Below, one piece after another: positions 1-9,210 of a stretch of DNA of 64,000 nt. The notes under the pieces were generated by a model. That model was not told where the DNA came from and ran no database searches. It was given only the letters and a program-made list of their open reading frames with translations. A program made the translations under genes and the position numbers. This DNA is from Flavobacterium sp. CF108 (lineage in GTDB: Bacteria; Bacteroidota; Bacteroidia; Flavobacteriales; Flavobacteriaceae), in NCBI RefSeq assembly GCF_900129795.1, contig NZ_FQWW01000008.1:197480-261479 (forward strand). Reading direction: 5' to 3'. Positions within the stretch are counted from its first letter, which is position 1; every line of letters begins with the position of its first letter.

Positions 1-104
1 ATTTTTTAAGTATTCAGTGGTCAGTTGATAGTGTTCGGTTTTCAGTCGCAGTATTCAGTCGCAGTATTCAGTGTAAACTGTGACTGAATACTGCGACTGA
101 AAAC
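1..104. repeat. Inverted repeat after the GH2 gene
   Basis: Two 21-base arms (40-60 and 82-102) are perfect reverse complements, separated by 21 bases that hold another direct copy of the CGCAGTATTCAGT unit. Further partial copies lie at 10-19. It directly abuts the stop codon of the minus-strand GH2 gene, so it may fold in that transcript's 3' end and act as a terminator or stabiliser. There is no coding signal in it. Confidence 0.6.
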
Positions 105-3100
105 TTATTCTATTGGTTTAATAACAAATCCGTAGCTGTATTCACTTTGTGTCAATACATATTGTTCGTGTGGTGGTAATCCCCAGCTGTTGTCGCCTCC
201 TAATCCGCGCTGCGTTAAATCAACACAAACTACTATTTCATTTCTTGGAGTGATATCACTGGAATGAATATTCTTTTTAGAAAGTCCTGCGTCAAAATCA
301 CTCGGATAATTATTCAAAGTACTCATGCCTAAAGGCTGCAGACCTTTTATTTCCAAGCCATTTCCTTTATTGCCTGACAATTTAAACCAGCGTATATCTG
401 TTTTGTATCCATTTTCCTGTGGGCGTATATAAGGCACATATTGGTCTGCAACTTTACTGTAATAAATTCCTTTGAATGCAGCTGTTTTTCTGTCCGGATA
501 ATTTTCTAAAGGCCCTCTTCCGTAATAATCCAGATTTTCCAACGTGTTTTTTAAGGTAAAAATCATTCCGAAACGTGGTAATTCCGGCACTGGATTACTG
601 CCTTTTTTGTAAGACGCTTGTATTTCTAAAGCACCATTATTTCTTAATGCATATTTGATTGTATAATCAGAAGCAACATCATTCAGTTTCAATTTTGCAA
701 CGATGTATTGCTGCCCGTTTTCTTCGGTCTGCTGAATGCTTTCTAACGACGTATTTTTACCCGCTGTTCTCCATACATTCGCTCTAATCTCCATTTTATT
801 TCCCAAATCATTATCGGTCGGTGCTCTCCAGAAATTTGGTTCAGGATATTGTTTAAAATATTCTTCGCCTTTTAAACTGTAATATGAAATCAATCCTGTT
901 GACTTACTAATTTTCACAATAACATTATCTGAGGTCAAAACAAACTGCTCTTTTTCATCCTGAATTTTGGCACTATTTACTTTTTCTGATTTTGCAAAAT
1001 AGTTGGAGTCTTCGATTACAAACTGTTCTTTGGCAATTTCAAAATTTTGCGGCAGTAATTCTGACCCTGTTTTTGTGTAAGCAGAAACATTCAATAAATA
1101 TTCTGTTCCTTCTTTTGACTGTAATTTTGGTAAGTCAAGCTTAAACTGTTTTTTTGTTTTCGGATCTAAAGCAACATTAATTGTTCCTTCTTTAATTACT
1201 TTTCCGTTTTCTAAAACCTGATATTTGAAGTTGTATTTATTCAGGTTTGTAAATCCAAAATCGTTTATAATTTCAATTACTCCATTTTTGATATCAACAG
1301 CATTAAATAAAATATCCTGATAAACTTTTTTCACCTCAAACGCACCGGGATTTGGTGTTCTATCCGGCATAACCAACCCATTATTACAGTCATTTTCATC
1401 ATTTGTATAATTCTGGCTCCCCATATCACCTCCGTAAGCCCAGTATTTTCTACCGTTTTCATCTTCTCTCTCAAATCCCTGATCTACCCAGTCCCAGATA
1501 AAACCGCCCTGCATATTTTTACTGCTTCGAATGATATCCCAATATTCCTGAAAATTACCATTGCTGTTTCCCATTGCATGCGAATACTCACACATGATAT
1601 ATGGGCGGGTTACTTCTTTCCGCGCCGCGTATTCTTTCATATAGGCAATTGTTGGATACATCGGGCACACAATATCTGTGTTTTCGTTTTCTTTTGCCTG
1701 CTCAAACTGAACCAATCTTGTATTATCTCTTTTTTTAACCCATTTGTAAGCTTCATGAAAAACAGGTCCATTGGCACTTTCATTACCTAATGACCAAAGA
1801 ATTACAGACGGCATATTTTTATCTCTTTCAACAAGACTATAAATTCTGTCCAGATGTGCTTCTCTCCATTCTGGAAGATAACCCGGATTAGTTTTTGGAT
1901 TCATCCAAATTAGAGGCTGTCCTTCTACTCCCATTCCATGGCTTTCGATATTGGCTTCGTCGACCAAAAACAAACCATATTTGTTACACATTTTTACCCA
2001 CAAAATATTGTTCGGATAATGACTGCAGCGTACTGAATTAATGTTCATCTGCTTCATCATCCTGATGTCTTTCATCATCGTAGCTTCATCCTGATAATGT
2101 CCGGTTACCGGATTATGTTCATGAATATTTACGCCGCGAACCATCAGTCGAACTCCGTTTACCAATAATTGTCCGCCTTTTAACTCTACTTTTCTGAAGC
2201 CGATTTGTGTCGAAACAGTTTCTACTATATCGCCTTTTTCATTTTTTAAAGTCAAAAGCAATGTGTATAAATTTGGCGTTTCACTGCTCCATAATTTCGG
2301 TTTGGATACATTCTGAATAAAATTGATTGTCTGAATTTTAGACACTTCAAAATTGACGTTGATCTCTTTGCTAAATACATTTTTTCCTGAAGCATCTACC
2401 AGTTTTGCAACCAGTTTTTGATTGTTAACAGCCGTTGAAGTCAGGTTTTTTAAACTTACTTCTACATTTAAACTTCCGTTTTTGTATTTCGCATCTAAAT
2501 CTGGTTTGGCAAAAAAATCTGAAATACGAACATTATCTGTACTGTACAAATACACATTTCTGTCGATTCCGGAAAGTCTCCAGAAATCCTGATCTTCCAA
2601 ATAAGAACCATCGCTCCATCTGTATACTTCTATTGCCAAATCATTTTTTCCGGGTTTTAAATATTTAGAAATATCAAATTCTGCAGGACTTTTGGTGTTT
2701 TCGGTATAGCCTGCTTTTTCACCATTTACCCAAATATACATAGCAGATGTTCCTGCTTCAAAATGAAGAAAAACATGTCGGTTTTTCCAGTTTTCAGGAA
2801 GTACAAAATCTTTTTTATAAGAGCCTACAGGATTATCCCAATGATTGATAAAAGGCGGATTTCTTTCGAAAGGATAGGTAATATTGGTATAAATTGGTAT
2901 ACCGTAACCATTCAGTTCCCAATTGGATGGCACCTGAAGTTCCTTCCAGTTTAAAGTACTAAAATCCGTTTTATAAAAATCCTTTGGGCGCTGATCTGGT
3001 GTTGGCGACCAGGAAAATTTCCATTTACCGTTTAGAGAAAAATACCAAGGCGAGTTTTCATATTTATCACTTATAGCCGAAGTTTCATCTGCATAAGGAA

Positions 3101-3245
3101 GAAAAGCCGCGCGGGCCGGCTCTCTGTTAATTTGAAATACAAGAGGATTTTCCCAATCGTTACGCTCTTTTTCCTGAGCCGAAACAGCAGTTCCGCCAAG
3201 TATCAGCAGGCATAATAAAAGTATTTTGGTTTTGGTTTTATGCAT
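105..3245 (-). CDS. GH2 beta-galactosidase (LacZ-type, secreted)
   Basis: Predicted periplasmic or surface exo-glycosidase releasing beta-linked galactose from oligosaccharides. Residues 1-23 form a signal peptide ending in SAQ. The layout is that of long LacZ enzymes: N-terminal sugar-binding sandwich (about 50-235), Ig-like domain, TIM barrel (about 350-640), a second Ig-like domain and a C-terminal Bgal_small_N-type domain (about 770-1046). The expected catalytic glutamates are visible: acid/base E489 in LGNES and nucleophile E553 in MCEYSHAMGN. At 1046 residues it is full length for the family. It lies 184 bp downstream of the inositol oxygenase gene on the same strand and probably shares its promoter. 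Exact sugar specificity (galactose or another beta-sugar) cannot be read from sequence. Confidence 0.93.
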   Translation of the reverse strand: MHKTKTKILLLCLLILGGTAVSAQEKERNDWENPLVFQINREPARAAFLPYADETSAISDKYENSPWYFSLNGKWKFSWSPTPDQRPKDFYKTDFSTLNWKELQVPSNWELNGYGIPIYTNITYPFERNPPFINHWDNPVGSYKKDFVLPENWKNRHVFLHFEAGTSAMYIWVNGEKAGYTENTKSPAEFDISKYLKPGKNDLAIEVYRWSDGSYLEDQDFWRLSGIDRNVYLYSTDNVRISDFFAKPDLDAKYKNGSLNVEVSLKNLTSTAVNNQKLVAKLVDASGKNVFSKEINVNFEVSKIQTINFIQNVSKPKLWSSETPNLYTLLLTLKNEKGDIVETVSTQIGFRKVELKGGQLLVNGVRLMVRGVNIHEHNPVTGHYQDEATMMKDIRMMKQMNINSVRCSHYPNNILWVKMCNKYGLFLVDEANIESHGMGVEGQPLIWMNPKTNPGYLPEWREAHLDRIYSLVERDKNMPSVILWSLGNESANGPVFHEAYKWVKKRDNTRLVQFEQAKENENTDIVCPMYPTIAYMKEYAARKEVTRPYIMCEYSHAMGNSNGNFQEYWDIIRSSKNMQGGFIWDWVDQGFEREDENGRKYWAYGGDMGSQNYTNDENDCNNGLVMPDRTPNPGAFEVKKVYQDILFNAVDIKNGVIEIINDFGFTNLNKYNFKYQVLENGKVIKEGTINVALDPKTKKQFKLDLPKLQSKEGTEYLLNVSAYTKTGSELLPQNFEIAKEQFVIEDSNYFAKSEKVNSAKIQDEKEQFVLTSDNVIVKISKSTGLISYYSLKGEEYFKQYPEPNFWRAPTDNDLGNKMEIRANVWRTAGKNTSLESIQQTEENGQQYIVAKLKLNDVASDYTIKYALRNNGALEIQASYKKGSNPVPELPRFGMIFTLKNTLENLDYYGRGPLENYPDRKTAAFKGIYYSKVADQYVPYIRPQENGYKTDIRWFKLSGNKGNGLEIKGLQPLGMSTLNNYPSDFDAGLSKKNIHSSDITPRNEIVVCVDLTQRGLGGDNSWGLPPHEQYVLTQSEYSYGFVIKPIE

Positions 3246-3280
3246 TATTTTGGTTTTAGATAGCTGGCAATTATTTTTCT

Positions 3281-3417
3281 AACACATAGAAACATAGTTT
3301 TTCTTTGTCTCAAAAGACGTTTCACTTATTACAAAAACACATAGCTATGTATGAGAAACTAGTTTCTTTTAATAAATCTTTTTTATGTTCAAAAGAAAAT
3401 CTATGTTCCTATGTGTT
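3281..3417. repeat. MITE-like inverted-repeat element
   Basis: Arms 3281-3297 and 3401-3417 share AACACATAG(A/G)AACATAG in inverted orientation with one mismatch. The similarity continues inward for about 10 bases with small gaps. The interior holds a perfect 12-base palindrome, ACATAGCTATGT (3339-3350), and another palindrome, AAACTAGTTT (3357-3366). No ORF is present. It fills the gap between inositol oxygenase and GH2 and could fold in the transcript. Confidence 0.55.
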
Positions 3418-3429
3418 TATATAAACTTT

Positions 3430-4308
3430 TTAAAACTTCAACTTCTCAGGTAAATATTTAGCCACTAATTCTTTATAATAAGGAAGCAATGCTTTTACAT
3501 CTGGCTTAACGGGAGCTTTGGTATATAAATCGTACGGATTGAACTTTCTTACCCAGTCAAACATTTCGATATCTTTTTCATTCATTAAATGGGAATACGC
3601 ATTTTCTTTATGCTGCGAATAGAATGAATGATAACGAATCATGTATAAAGCCGGATCCGGAAGATAATCTTTCATAATCTGATACAGATATTCGTCATGT
3701 CCCCAGCTCATTTTTACATTATCCAGTCCGCAGTTTTCTGTGTAAACACCAAATTTTGTATTGAATCTTTCGTCTGTATAATCTGGATTTTCTTTGAAAA
3801 ACTCTGGGTAAACAATCTTATCTGAATAGGCACATCCAACTGGAAATGTATCGCCGACAACTGCCCACTGCGGTTCTCCGAACAAACATAAAATTTTACC
3901 CAAATCATGAATAAAACCCGTAAGGACAAACCAATCTGGGTGACCGTCTGCTCTAATAGCTTCAGAAGTTTGTAAAAGGTGCTGTGTTTGGTCTAAGTCA
4001 ATATCTGGGTCGCTGTCGTCTACAAGTGTGTTTAAAAAATCAACAGCCTCCCAAATTGACATTTCCTTTTTATTGAATTGTAAAAACTCCTGTTCTTTGC
4101 TGCACACAAAATCATAAGTTTGATATGTATGGTTTATTCTGTAAAATTCCTTAACCGTTTCTACTCTTTCCGAATCGACATAATTCCTGAATTCTTCTTT
4201 TGTTTTTTCCGGTGTACTTTCAGAAGGATCGGGATATCGCAATAACAAATCATCTTCCCATTCATCTAAATTATTCAACGGATTGTCTGTGTCTATATGC
4301 TTTTTCAT
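3430..4308 (-). CDS. Inositol oxygenase (MIOX family)
   Basis: Predicted cytoplasmic non-haem di-iron enzyme that cleaves myo-inositol with O2 to D-glucuronate. There is no signal peptide. The length, 292 residues, matches animal and plant MIOX (about 285). All six metal ligands of the family can be placed: H110 in QHLLQT, H134 and D135 in IHDLGK, His in WGHDEY, His in RYHSFY and Asp in NPYDLY. The following lysine (HDLGK) and the DSDPDID segment are also conserved. This is the distinctive MIOX fold rather than a generic HD phosphohydrolase. The promoter upstream carries the same operator layout as SusC and GH89 of this locus, which implies that inositol is released from the PUL1 substrate. 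MIOX is uncommon inside bacterial PULs. Confidence 0.93.
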   Translation of the reverse strand: MKKHIDTDNPLNNLDEWEDDLLLRYPDPSESTPEKTKEEFRNYVDSERVETVKEFYRINHTYQTYDFVCSKEQEFLQFNKKEMSIWEAVDFLNTLVDDSDPDIDLDQTQHLLQTSEAIRADGHPDWFVLTGFIHDLGKILCLFGEPQWAVVGDTFPVGCAYSDKIVYPEFFKENPDYTDERFNTKFGVYTENCGLDNVKMSWGHDEYLYQIMKDYLPDPALYMIRYHSFYSQHKENAYSHLMNEKDIEMFDWVRKFNPYDLYTKAPVKPDVKALLPYYKELVAKYLPEKLKF

Positions 4309-4335
4309 AATGCTAAAAAGTTATAAGTTATAAGA

Positions 4336-4391
4336 CAAAAATAGAATTACCTATACCGTTCAAAATGGATTAATACATCAAAAACATGGAT
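4336..4391 (-). promoter_or_regulatory. Promoter and HTCS1 operator candidate, inositol oxygenase operon
   Basis: On the minus strand a TATTTTTG -7 element (4336-4343) fits the Bacteroidota TANNTTTG consensus, with a TTTTG -33 element at 4361-4365. Immediately beyond it are two direct copies of ATGGAT (plus-strand reading: 4365-4370 and 4386-4391), 21 bp apart start to start. The same arrangement, with identical spacing (-7 to first repeat 29 bp, repeat to repeat 21 bp), occurs before SusC1 and GH89. A 21-bp direct repeat overlapping the -33 region is what an activating AraC-type DNA-binding domain would be expected to use. The leader would be about 20-25 nt. Confidence 0.7.
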
Positions 4392-4440
4392 GATTTTGAT
4401 TATTGAAGGATTTTTACATATGAATTGATTTAAAAAACCA

Positions 4441-5110
4441 CAAAAGGCTCAGCTTTGTCATTTCGAGAAAAATTAGATTGCAGATAAGCATTGTCGATAT
4501 CCATTACGTTCCCGTGGTTGAAACCACGGGCTATATTCTTCAAAATATTTATCAAAATAATTCGTGCAATTAGTAGCAAAAGAAAAAATCCTTTTTAATC
4601 TGTGTAATCTGTGGCTATATATTTTTTGCCGCAGATTAAAGGGATTATTACGATTTTATTTCATGCTTGAACATAGCATTTCAATATAGCCCGTGGTTGA
4701 AACCACGGGAGACATCACGAGGAAAATTAGATTGCAGATATGCATTGTCGATATGCATTACGTTCCCGTGGTTGAAACCACGGGCTATATTCTTCAAAAT
4801 ATTTACCAAAATAATTTGTGGAAATTCGTGTAATTAGTGGCAAAAGAAAAAATCTTTTTTAATCTGTGTAATCTGTGACTATATATTTTTTGCCGCAGAT
4901 TAAAGGGATTATTATGATTTTATTTCATGCTTGAACATATCATTTCAATATAGCCCACGGGACATCACGAGAAAAATTAAATTACAGATATGTATTACGT
5001 TCCCGTGGTTAAAACCACGGGCTATATTCTTCAAAATATTCTCAAAATAATTTATGGAAATTCGTGCAATTCGCAGCGAAAAAAATCCTTTTTAATCTGT
5101 GTAATCTGTG
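4441..5110. repeat. Tandem ~250-bp repeat units with REP-like palindromes
   Basis: About 2.6 copies of a unit are arranged in tandem. The CATTACGTT marker recurs at 4502, 4756 and 4993 (periods 254 and 237). Each unit carries the palindrome CCCGTGGTT-GA-AACCACGGG (4511-4530, 4690-4709, 4765-4784; variant at 5002-5021) and a segment related to AATCTGTGTAATCTGTGGC. One palindrome has collapsed to CCCACGGG near 4954. No ORF or CRISPR-like spacer structure is present. The array fills the 812-bp gap between the HTCS and inositol oxygenase genes. Confidence 0.8.
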
Positions 5111-5120
5111 GCGATAAAAA

Positions 5121-8100
5121 TTAATTAATAAGCTTACTCGGCGGGAAACCAAACTGTTTTTTAAAACATCGGCTGAAATATAAAGGATCATTAAAGCCTA
5201 CAAGATTGGTGACTTCAGAAACATTATATTTTTTAGTTTTGAGCAGTTCGGCTGATTTTTTTAAACGAATAGTTCTAATAAATTCATTTGGCGCCAAATC
5301 GGTCAATTCCTTAATTTTTCGATATAATTTAGAAGAGCTCACGCCCAATTTATCGCATAAAAATTCTGTAGAAAGATCTACTTCACTTAAATTATCATTG
5401 ATTAGATTCGTTACTTTTTCCATAAATTCTTCATCAATTGGAGAATGTGTCAGCATACTTATTTTACCTTCAACTTCGCCGGAGAATTTTTGTTTGAGCT
5501 CTAATCTTGATTTGATCATATTTTCAATAACCGTTTTAAGCAATAAAGGCTCAAAAGGTTTCACCAAATAACCATCGGCTCCCATATCGTAACCTTTTAC
5601 TTTATCCATATTTTCAGAAAGTGCAGTAAGCATCACCACCGGAATATGACTGATGAATTCATCATTTTTAAGTTCCCGAACAAATTCTAATCCATCCATA
5701 ACAGGCATCATGACATCGGTAACGCACAAAATTGGTTTAACTTGTCGGCAGATTTTTAAACCTTCTAATCCATTTTCTGCGTCATAAACTTTGTAATAAT
5801 CAGACAAATAATCAACCAGATATTTTCTAAGTTCACTGTTATCTTCAATTACCAATATTTTTTCTTTTAAATCGGTATTTTGAATGATTTTCTTAGCTGC
5901 TTTTTCTGGAATCAGCATACTTAGATTATCATTTTTAAGGGCGTATTCAAACACCTCTTTATGCTCATAAGAATCACGATCAATTGGAATTTCAACTCTA
6001 AAAGTACTCCCTTTTCCTTGTGTACTTTCTACCGAAATAATTCCTTTGTGAATGGCTACTAAAGATTTTACCAATGACAAACCAATACCCGATCCGGTAT
6101 TATTGTCCTTACTGTTTGTTGCCTGATAAAATCGTTTGAAAATTTTCTCCTGACTTTTTAACGGAATCCCAATTCCATCATCAGTTACTTCGATCACTAA
6201 AATATCTTCAACCGTATCTTTCAGCCTGATATACAAGTCGACATTTCCATTTTTATTGGTAAACTTTAAAGCATTCGATAATAAATTGTACAGAATTTTA
6301 TCGTACTTATCATTATCCAGCCAGCCGTTTATTTCATCATCTTCAGTAATAAAATTGAGCTTAATCTTTTTATTATAAGCCATTTCTTTAAAGGAGTCAA
6401 AAATATTTTTAGAATAAACCAGAATATCTGTTTTAGTCACTTTCAGTTTTAATTCACCTGACTGCGCTTTTCTAAAATCTAATACTTGATTTACCAGATT
6501 CAGTAATCTGCTGGCATTTTGATAAATCAGATTGTATCTGCTTTTTTCATAATCGGTTGCGTTGCTGCTTTCATCTAACAACTGTTTTGCCGGACCTAAA
6601 ATCAGCGTTAACGGCGTTCTTAATTCATGCGAAATATTCGTGAAGAAACGTAATTTTTCATTGTTTAACTTAATATCATGTTCCCTGTTTACTTTTTCGG
6701 TAAGCAGTTCTTGTTTTAAACGAATACGGTTTTTTATTTCTTTTCTGACAAAATAAAAAATGCCAAATAAAACTGCGAAAAACAGTAAAAAAGAAGTTGG
6801 CGTCAGCCAGAAAGGCGGCAGGATTTTTATTTTGTACGAAACCGTTTTACTCCAATATCCATCGCTGTTGCTTGATCTTATTTTGAATATATAACTTCCG
6901 GGATAAAGGTTCGTGTATTGAACTATTCTAGATGTACTGTTAGCAGTAATCCAATGTTTATCAAAACCTTCGAGCATATATTGAAACTTATTCAGTTTTT
7001 CATTTGCAAAAGAGGGAGCCGAAAACTGAATCGAAAAATTACGGTTTTTATATGTAAGTTCTATTTCTTTTCCATAATTCAAATCTTTTGAAAGCGGAAT
7101 TTCTCCATTGATTTCCATTTCCGGAAATACTTCTTCATTCTGAATTTTAAATTCGGAAATAACAGGTAACGGCGACCATTTATTTCTTTTCATTTCGGGC
7201 GGTGAAAAAGAAATAATTCCATTTTTACCTCCAAGAAAAATATTAGAATTATTAAAATAAAAAAAGCCGCTTGAACTAAAAACGTCCAATCTGTTACCAC
7301 TGTTTACATGATAAATACTAATGTCTTTTAAATTAGATTTAACGAAGGCAATATTATTGTTGTTGATATTCAGCCACAAATTTCCGTTTGCATCTGATAA
7401 GATATCAGTAATCCATTTGCCTGAAAGTTCTTTAAGTTTTTTTACAGGTTCAAATTCGTTCTTTTTGGGATTGAACAAACAAAGCCCAAAACGTGTTGAA
7501 GCCCATATTTTTCCTTTTACATCTACTAAAACATCACTTACATTTTCATCATGCGGCACTCCTTTTTCTTTGATAAAAAGCGACGAATAGGTTTCTATTT
7601 TTCCTGAATTGATGTTGTATTTTACAACTCCGGTTTCAGTAGCAAACCAAACATTATTTTTAACATCCCTTTCTATCGCATTTATCTGAAAACCTGGTAA
7701 AAGTTTTCCTTTTGAAGTCTGTACTTGTAACGTTTTGCTATTCAATATTACTGCTCCTTCTCCAAAAGAACCAACAATCATAGCATCGTCTCCAATCTTG
7801 GTAAAAGCAAAAACGGGAGATTTTTCAAATCCTGCTTGTATTTCTCTGGAAGAATTTGTGGTGTAATTGTAAACTAAAATATTACCATCCCACAAACCGC
7901 AATAAAAAATCTTTCCATCGTCAGAATAAATACTGGCGATATCTTTTCCTGTATTGTGTAAAGGAGTTGAGCCTTTTGTATTCGAAATAAAAAGTCCGTT
8001 GTGATAGGTGGCCACAATCACTTTTTCATCATAGGTTTTAGCAAAACCTCTTATACGCGGCGCCTGATTACCTATGGAGCGTGATATATCTTTGTTTAAA

Positions 8101-9158
8101 GTGAACTGATTTTCATAAGGATCGTATTTATCCAATCCGTCTTCTGTTCCAATCCATAAGACCCCTGAAGCATCAAAATAAAGTGCTGAAATTAAATTAT
8201 CTACAAGTGAAGTATCATCTGATAAAATAGAATAGTACCATTTGTAATTTCCTTTTTGAATGTCTTCTAATTGATTACAAACCAACAATCCGCCTAAAGT
8301 CCCCACCCAATATTTTCCATCGGGAGCGCGGGCAACTGATAAAAAATACGGCCCTAAAGCGCCTCTAACCTGTTTGTTTTCTATATACAAATTGTCAAAC
8401 TGATCGCTGGCTTTGTCTAATTTATATAAGCCTTCTCGGGTTCCGACAAAAATATCCGATTTGGCGTCTTCGTAAATAAAATTGATGTATGGATTTTTTA
8501 TGTTTGAATTTGGAACAGAAAGCGCGTAATTGTTAATTCGTACAATTGCTCCTTTTGCATCCATCGTTATTTTTGCAACACCTGATTTCTCATAACTTCC
8601 AACCCAGATATTTCCTTTTTTGTCTTCAAAAATTTCTTTTACGTAATCGAAACCTTTAAGCTGAATTTTCTCGAATCGGTTTTCTTTCAAAAAGAATAGA
8701 TGCACTCCTTTTGTTTTGGTCCCTACCCAGACTCTTTTAAATTTATCTACATAAACAGCCCTAACTTCATCGTCAGGGAGGCTGTTTGGATCTTCTTTTT
8801 TATTATAAAAAGTAGTAAAAACATGCGTATCCATTTTAAAAAGTGTCAATCCTTTTCGGGTGCCAATCCACAAGTGATTTGATTCTTCATCCAGCTCTAA
8901 AGCTGTAATATCGTCATTGTACAATTTATTTTTCCCCGGGGTAGAACTCATGTAGTTTTTGAACTGATAACCGTCGAAACGATTTAATCCTGAAAATGTT
9001 CCAAACCACATGAAACCTTTTTTATCCTGCACAATATGTCGTACTGAATTATGAGACAATCCGTTATTGTCATTGTAATGCGCAAATTTTATATTCTGTG
9101 AATAAGAATGATAAAAAATGGCAAAAAACAAGAATAATATAAAGGACTTTTGTCTCAT
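5121..9158 (-). CDS. Hybrid two-component regulator (HTCS) of PUL1
   Basis: Single-chain sensor and transcription factor of the inner membrane, expected to bind a signature oligosaccharide in the periplasm and activate the PUL. Order: signal peptide (1-20), beta-propeller Reg_prop repeats (about 25-700, recurrent WFGT/WVGT/WIGT motifs), Y_Y_Y domain (about 700-780), one membrane helix (about 785-806), HisKA with H844 in NISHELRTP, HATPase_c (about 950-1065, DDGIGIP and GSGIGLSL), receiver with phospho-acceptor D1148 in TDVMMP, and a C-terminal AraC-type HTH (about 1245-1345). All catalytic residues are intact. It lies 52 bp downstream of the metallophosphoesterase and is probably co-transcribed. 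The direct repeats before SusC1, GH89 and inositol oxygenase are its likely binding sites. Confidence 0.96.
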   Translation of the reverse strand: MRQKSFILFLFFAIFYHSYSQNIKFAHYNDNNGLSHNSVRHIVQDKKGFMWFGTFSGLNRFDGYQFKNYMSSTPGKNKLYNDDITALELDEESNHLWIGTRKGLTLFKMDTHVFTTFYNKKEDPNSLPDDEVRAVYVDKFKRVWVGTKTKGVHLFFLKENRFEKIQLKGFDYVKEIFEDKKGNIWVGSYEKSGVAKITMDAKGAIVRINNYALSVPNSNIKNPYINFIYEDAKSDIFVGTREGLYKLDKASDQFDNLYIENKQVRGALGPYFLSVARAPDGKYWVGTLGGLLVCNQLEDIQKGNYKWYYSILSDDTSLVDNLISALYFDASGVLWIGTEDGLDKYDPYENQFTLNKDISRSIGNQAPRIRGFAKTYDEKVIVATYHNGLFISNTKGSTPLHNTGKDIASIYSDDGKIFYCGLWDGNILVYNYTTNSSREIQAGFEKSPVFAFTKIGDDAMIVGSFGEGAVILNSKTLQVQTSKGKLLPGFQINAIERDVKNNVWFATETGVVKYNINSGKIETYSSLFIKEKGVPHDENVSDVLVDVKGKIWASTRFGLCLFNPKKNEFEPVKKLKELSGKWITDILSDANGNLWLNINNNNIAFVKSNLKDISIYHVNSGNRLDVFSSSGFFYFNNSNIFLGGKNGIISFSPPEMKRNKWSPLPVISEFKIQNEEVFPEMEINGEIPLSKDLNYGKEIELTYKNRNFSIQFSAPSFANEKLNKFQYMLEGFDKHWITANSTSRIVQYTNLYPGSYIFKIRSSNSDGYWSKTVSYKIKILPPFWLTPTSFLLFFAVLFGIFYFVRKEIKNRIRLKQELLTEKVNREHDIKLNNEKLRFFTNISHELRTPLTLILGPAKQLLDESSNATDYEKSRYNLIYQNASRLLNLVNQVLDFRKAQSGELKLKVTKTDILVYSKNIFDSFKEMAYNKKIKLNFITEDDEINGWLDNDKYDKILYNLLSNALKFTNKNGNVDLYIRLKDTVEDILVIEVTDDGIGIPLKSQEKIFKRFYQATNSKDNNTGSGIGLSLVKSLVAIHKGIISVESTQGKGSTFRVEIPIDRDSYEHKEVFEYALKNDNLSMLIPEKAAKKIIQNTDLKEKILVIEDNSELRKYLVDYLSDYYKVYDAENGLEGLKICRQVKPILCVTDVMMPVMDGLEFVRELKNDEFISHIPVVMLTALSENMDKVKGYDMGADGYLVKPFEPLLLKTVIENMIKSRLELKQKFSGEVEGKISMLTHSPIDEEFMEKVTNLINDNLSEVDLSTEFLCDKLGVSSSKLYRKIKELTDLAPNEFIRTIRLKKSAELLKTKKYNVSEVTNLVGFNDPLYFSRCFKKQFGFPPSKLIN

Positions 9159-9210
9159 GAAAATAAATTATAAATGCAATTTAATCTTTTTGATTTAATA
9201 AATATCAAAA

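Noticed and set aside
3430..4308. Generic HD-domain phosphohydrolase
   Set aside because: The full MIOX ligand set, the DSDPDID segment, the HDLGK lysine and the length all match inositol oxygenase instead.
4441..5110. Possible CRISPR array
   Set aside because: The period is about 250 bp, whole units are repeated including the would-be spacers, and there are no cas genes.
5206..5571. 121-codon plus-strand ORF
   Set aside because: Antisense to the receiver/HTH end of the PUL1 HTCS, which is intact and clearly coding.
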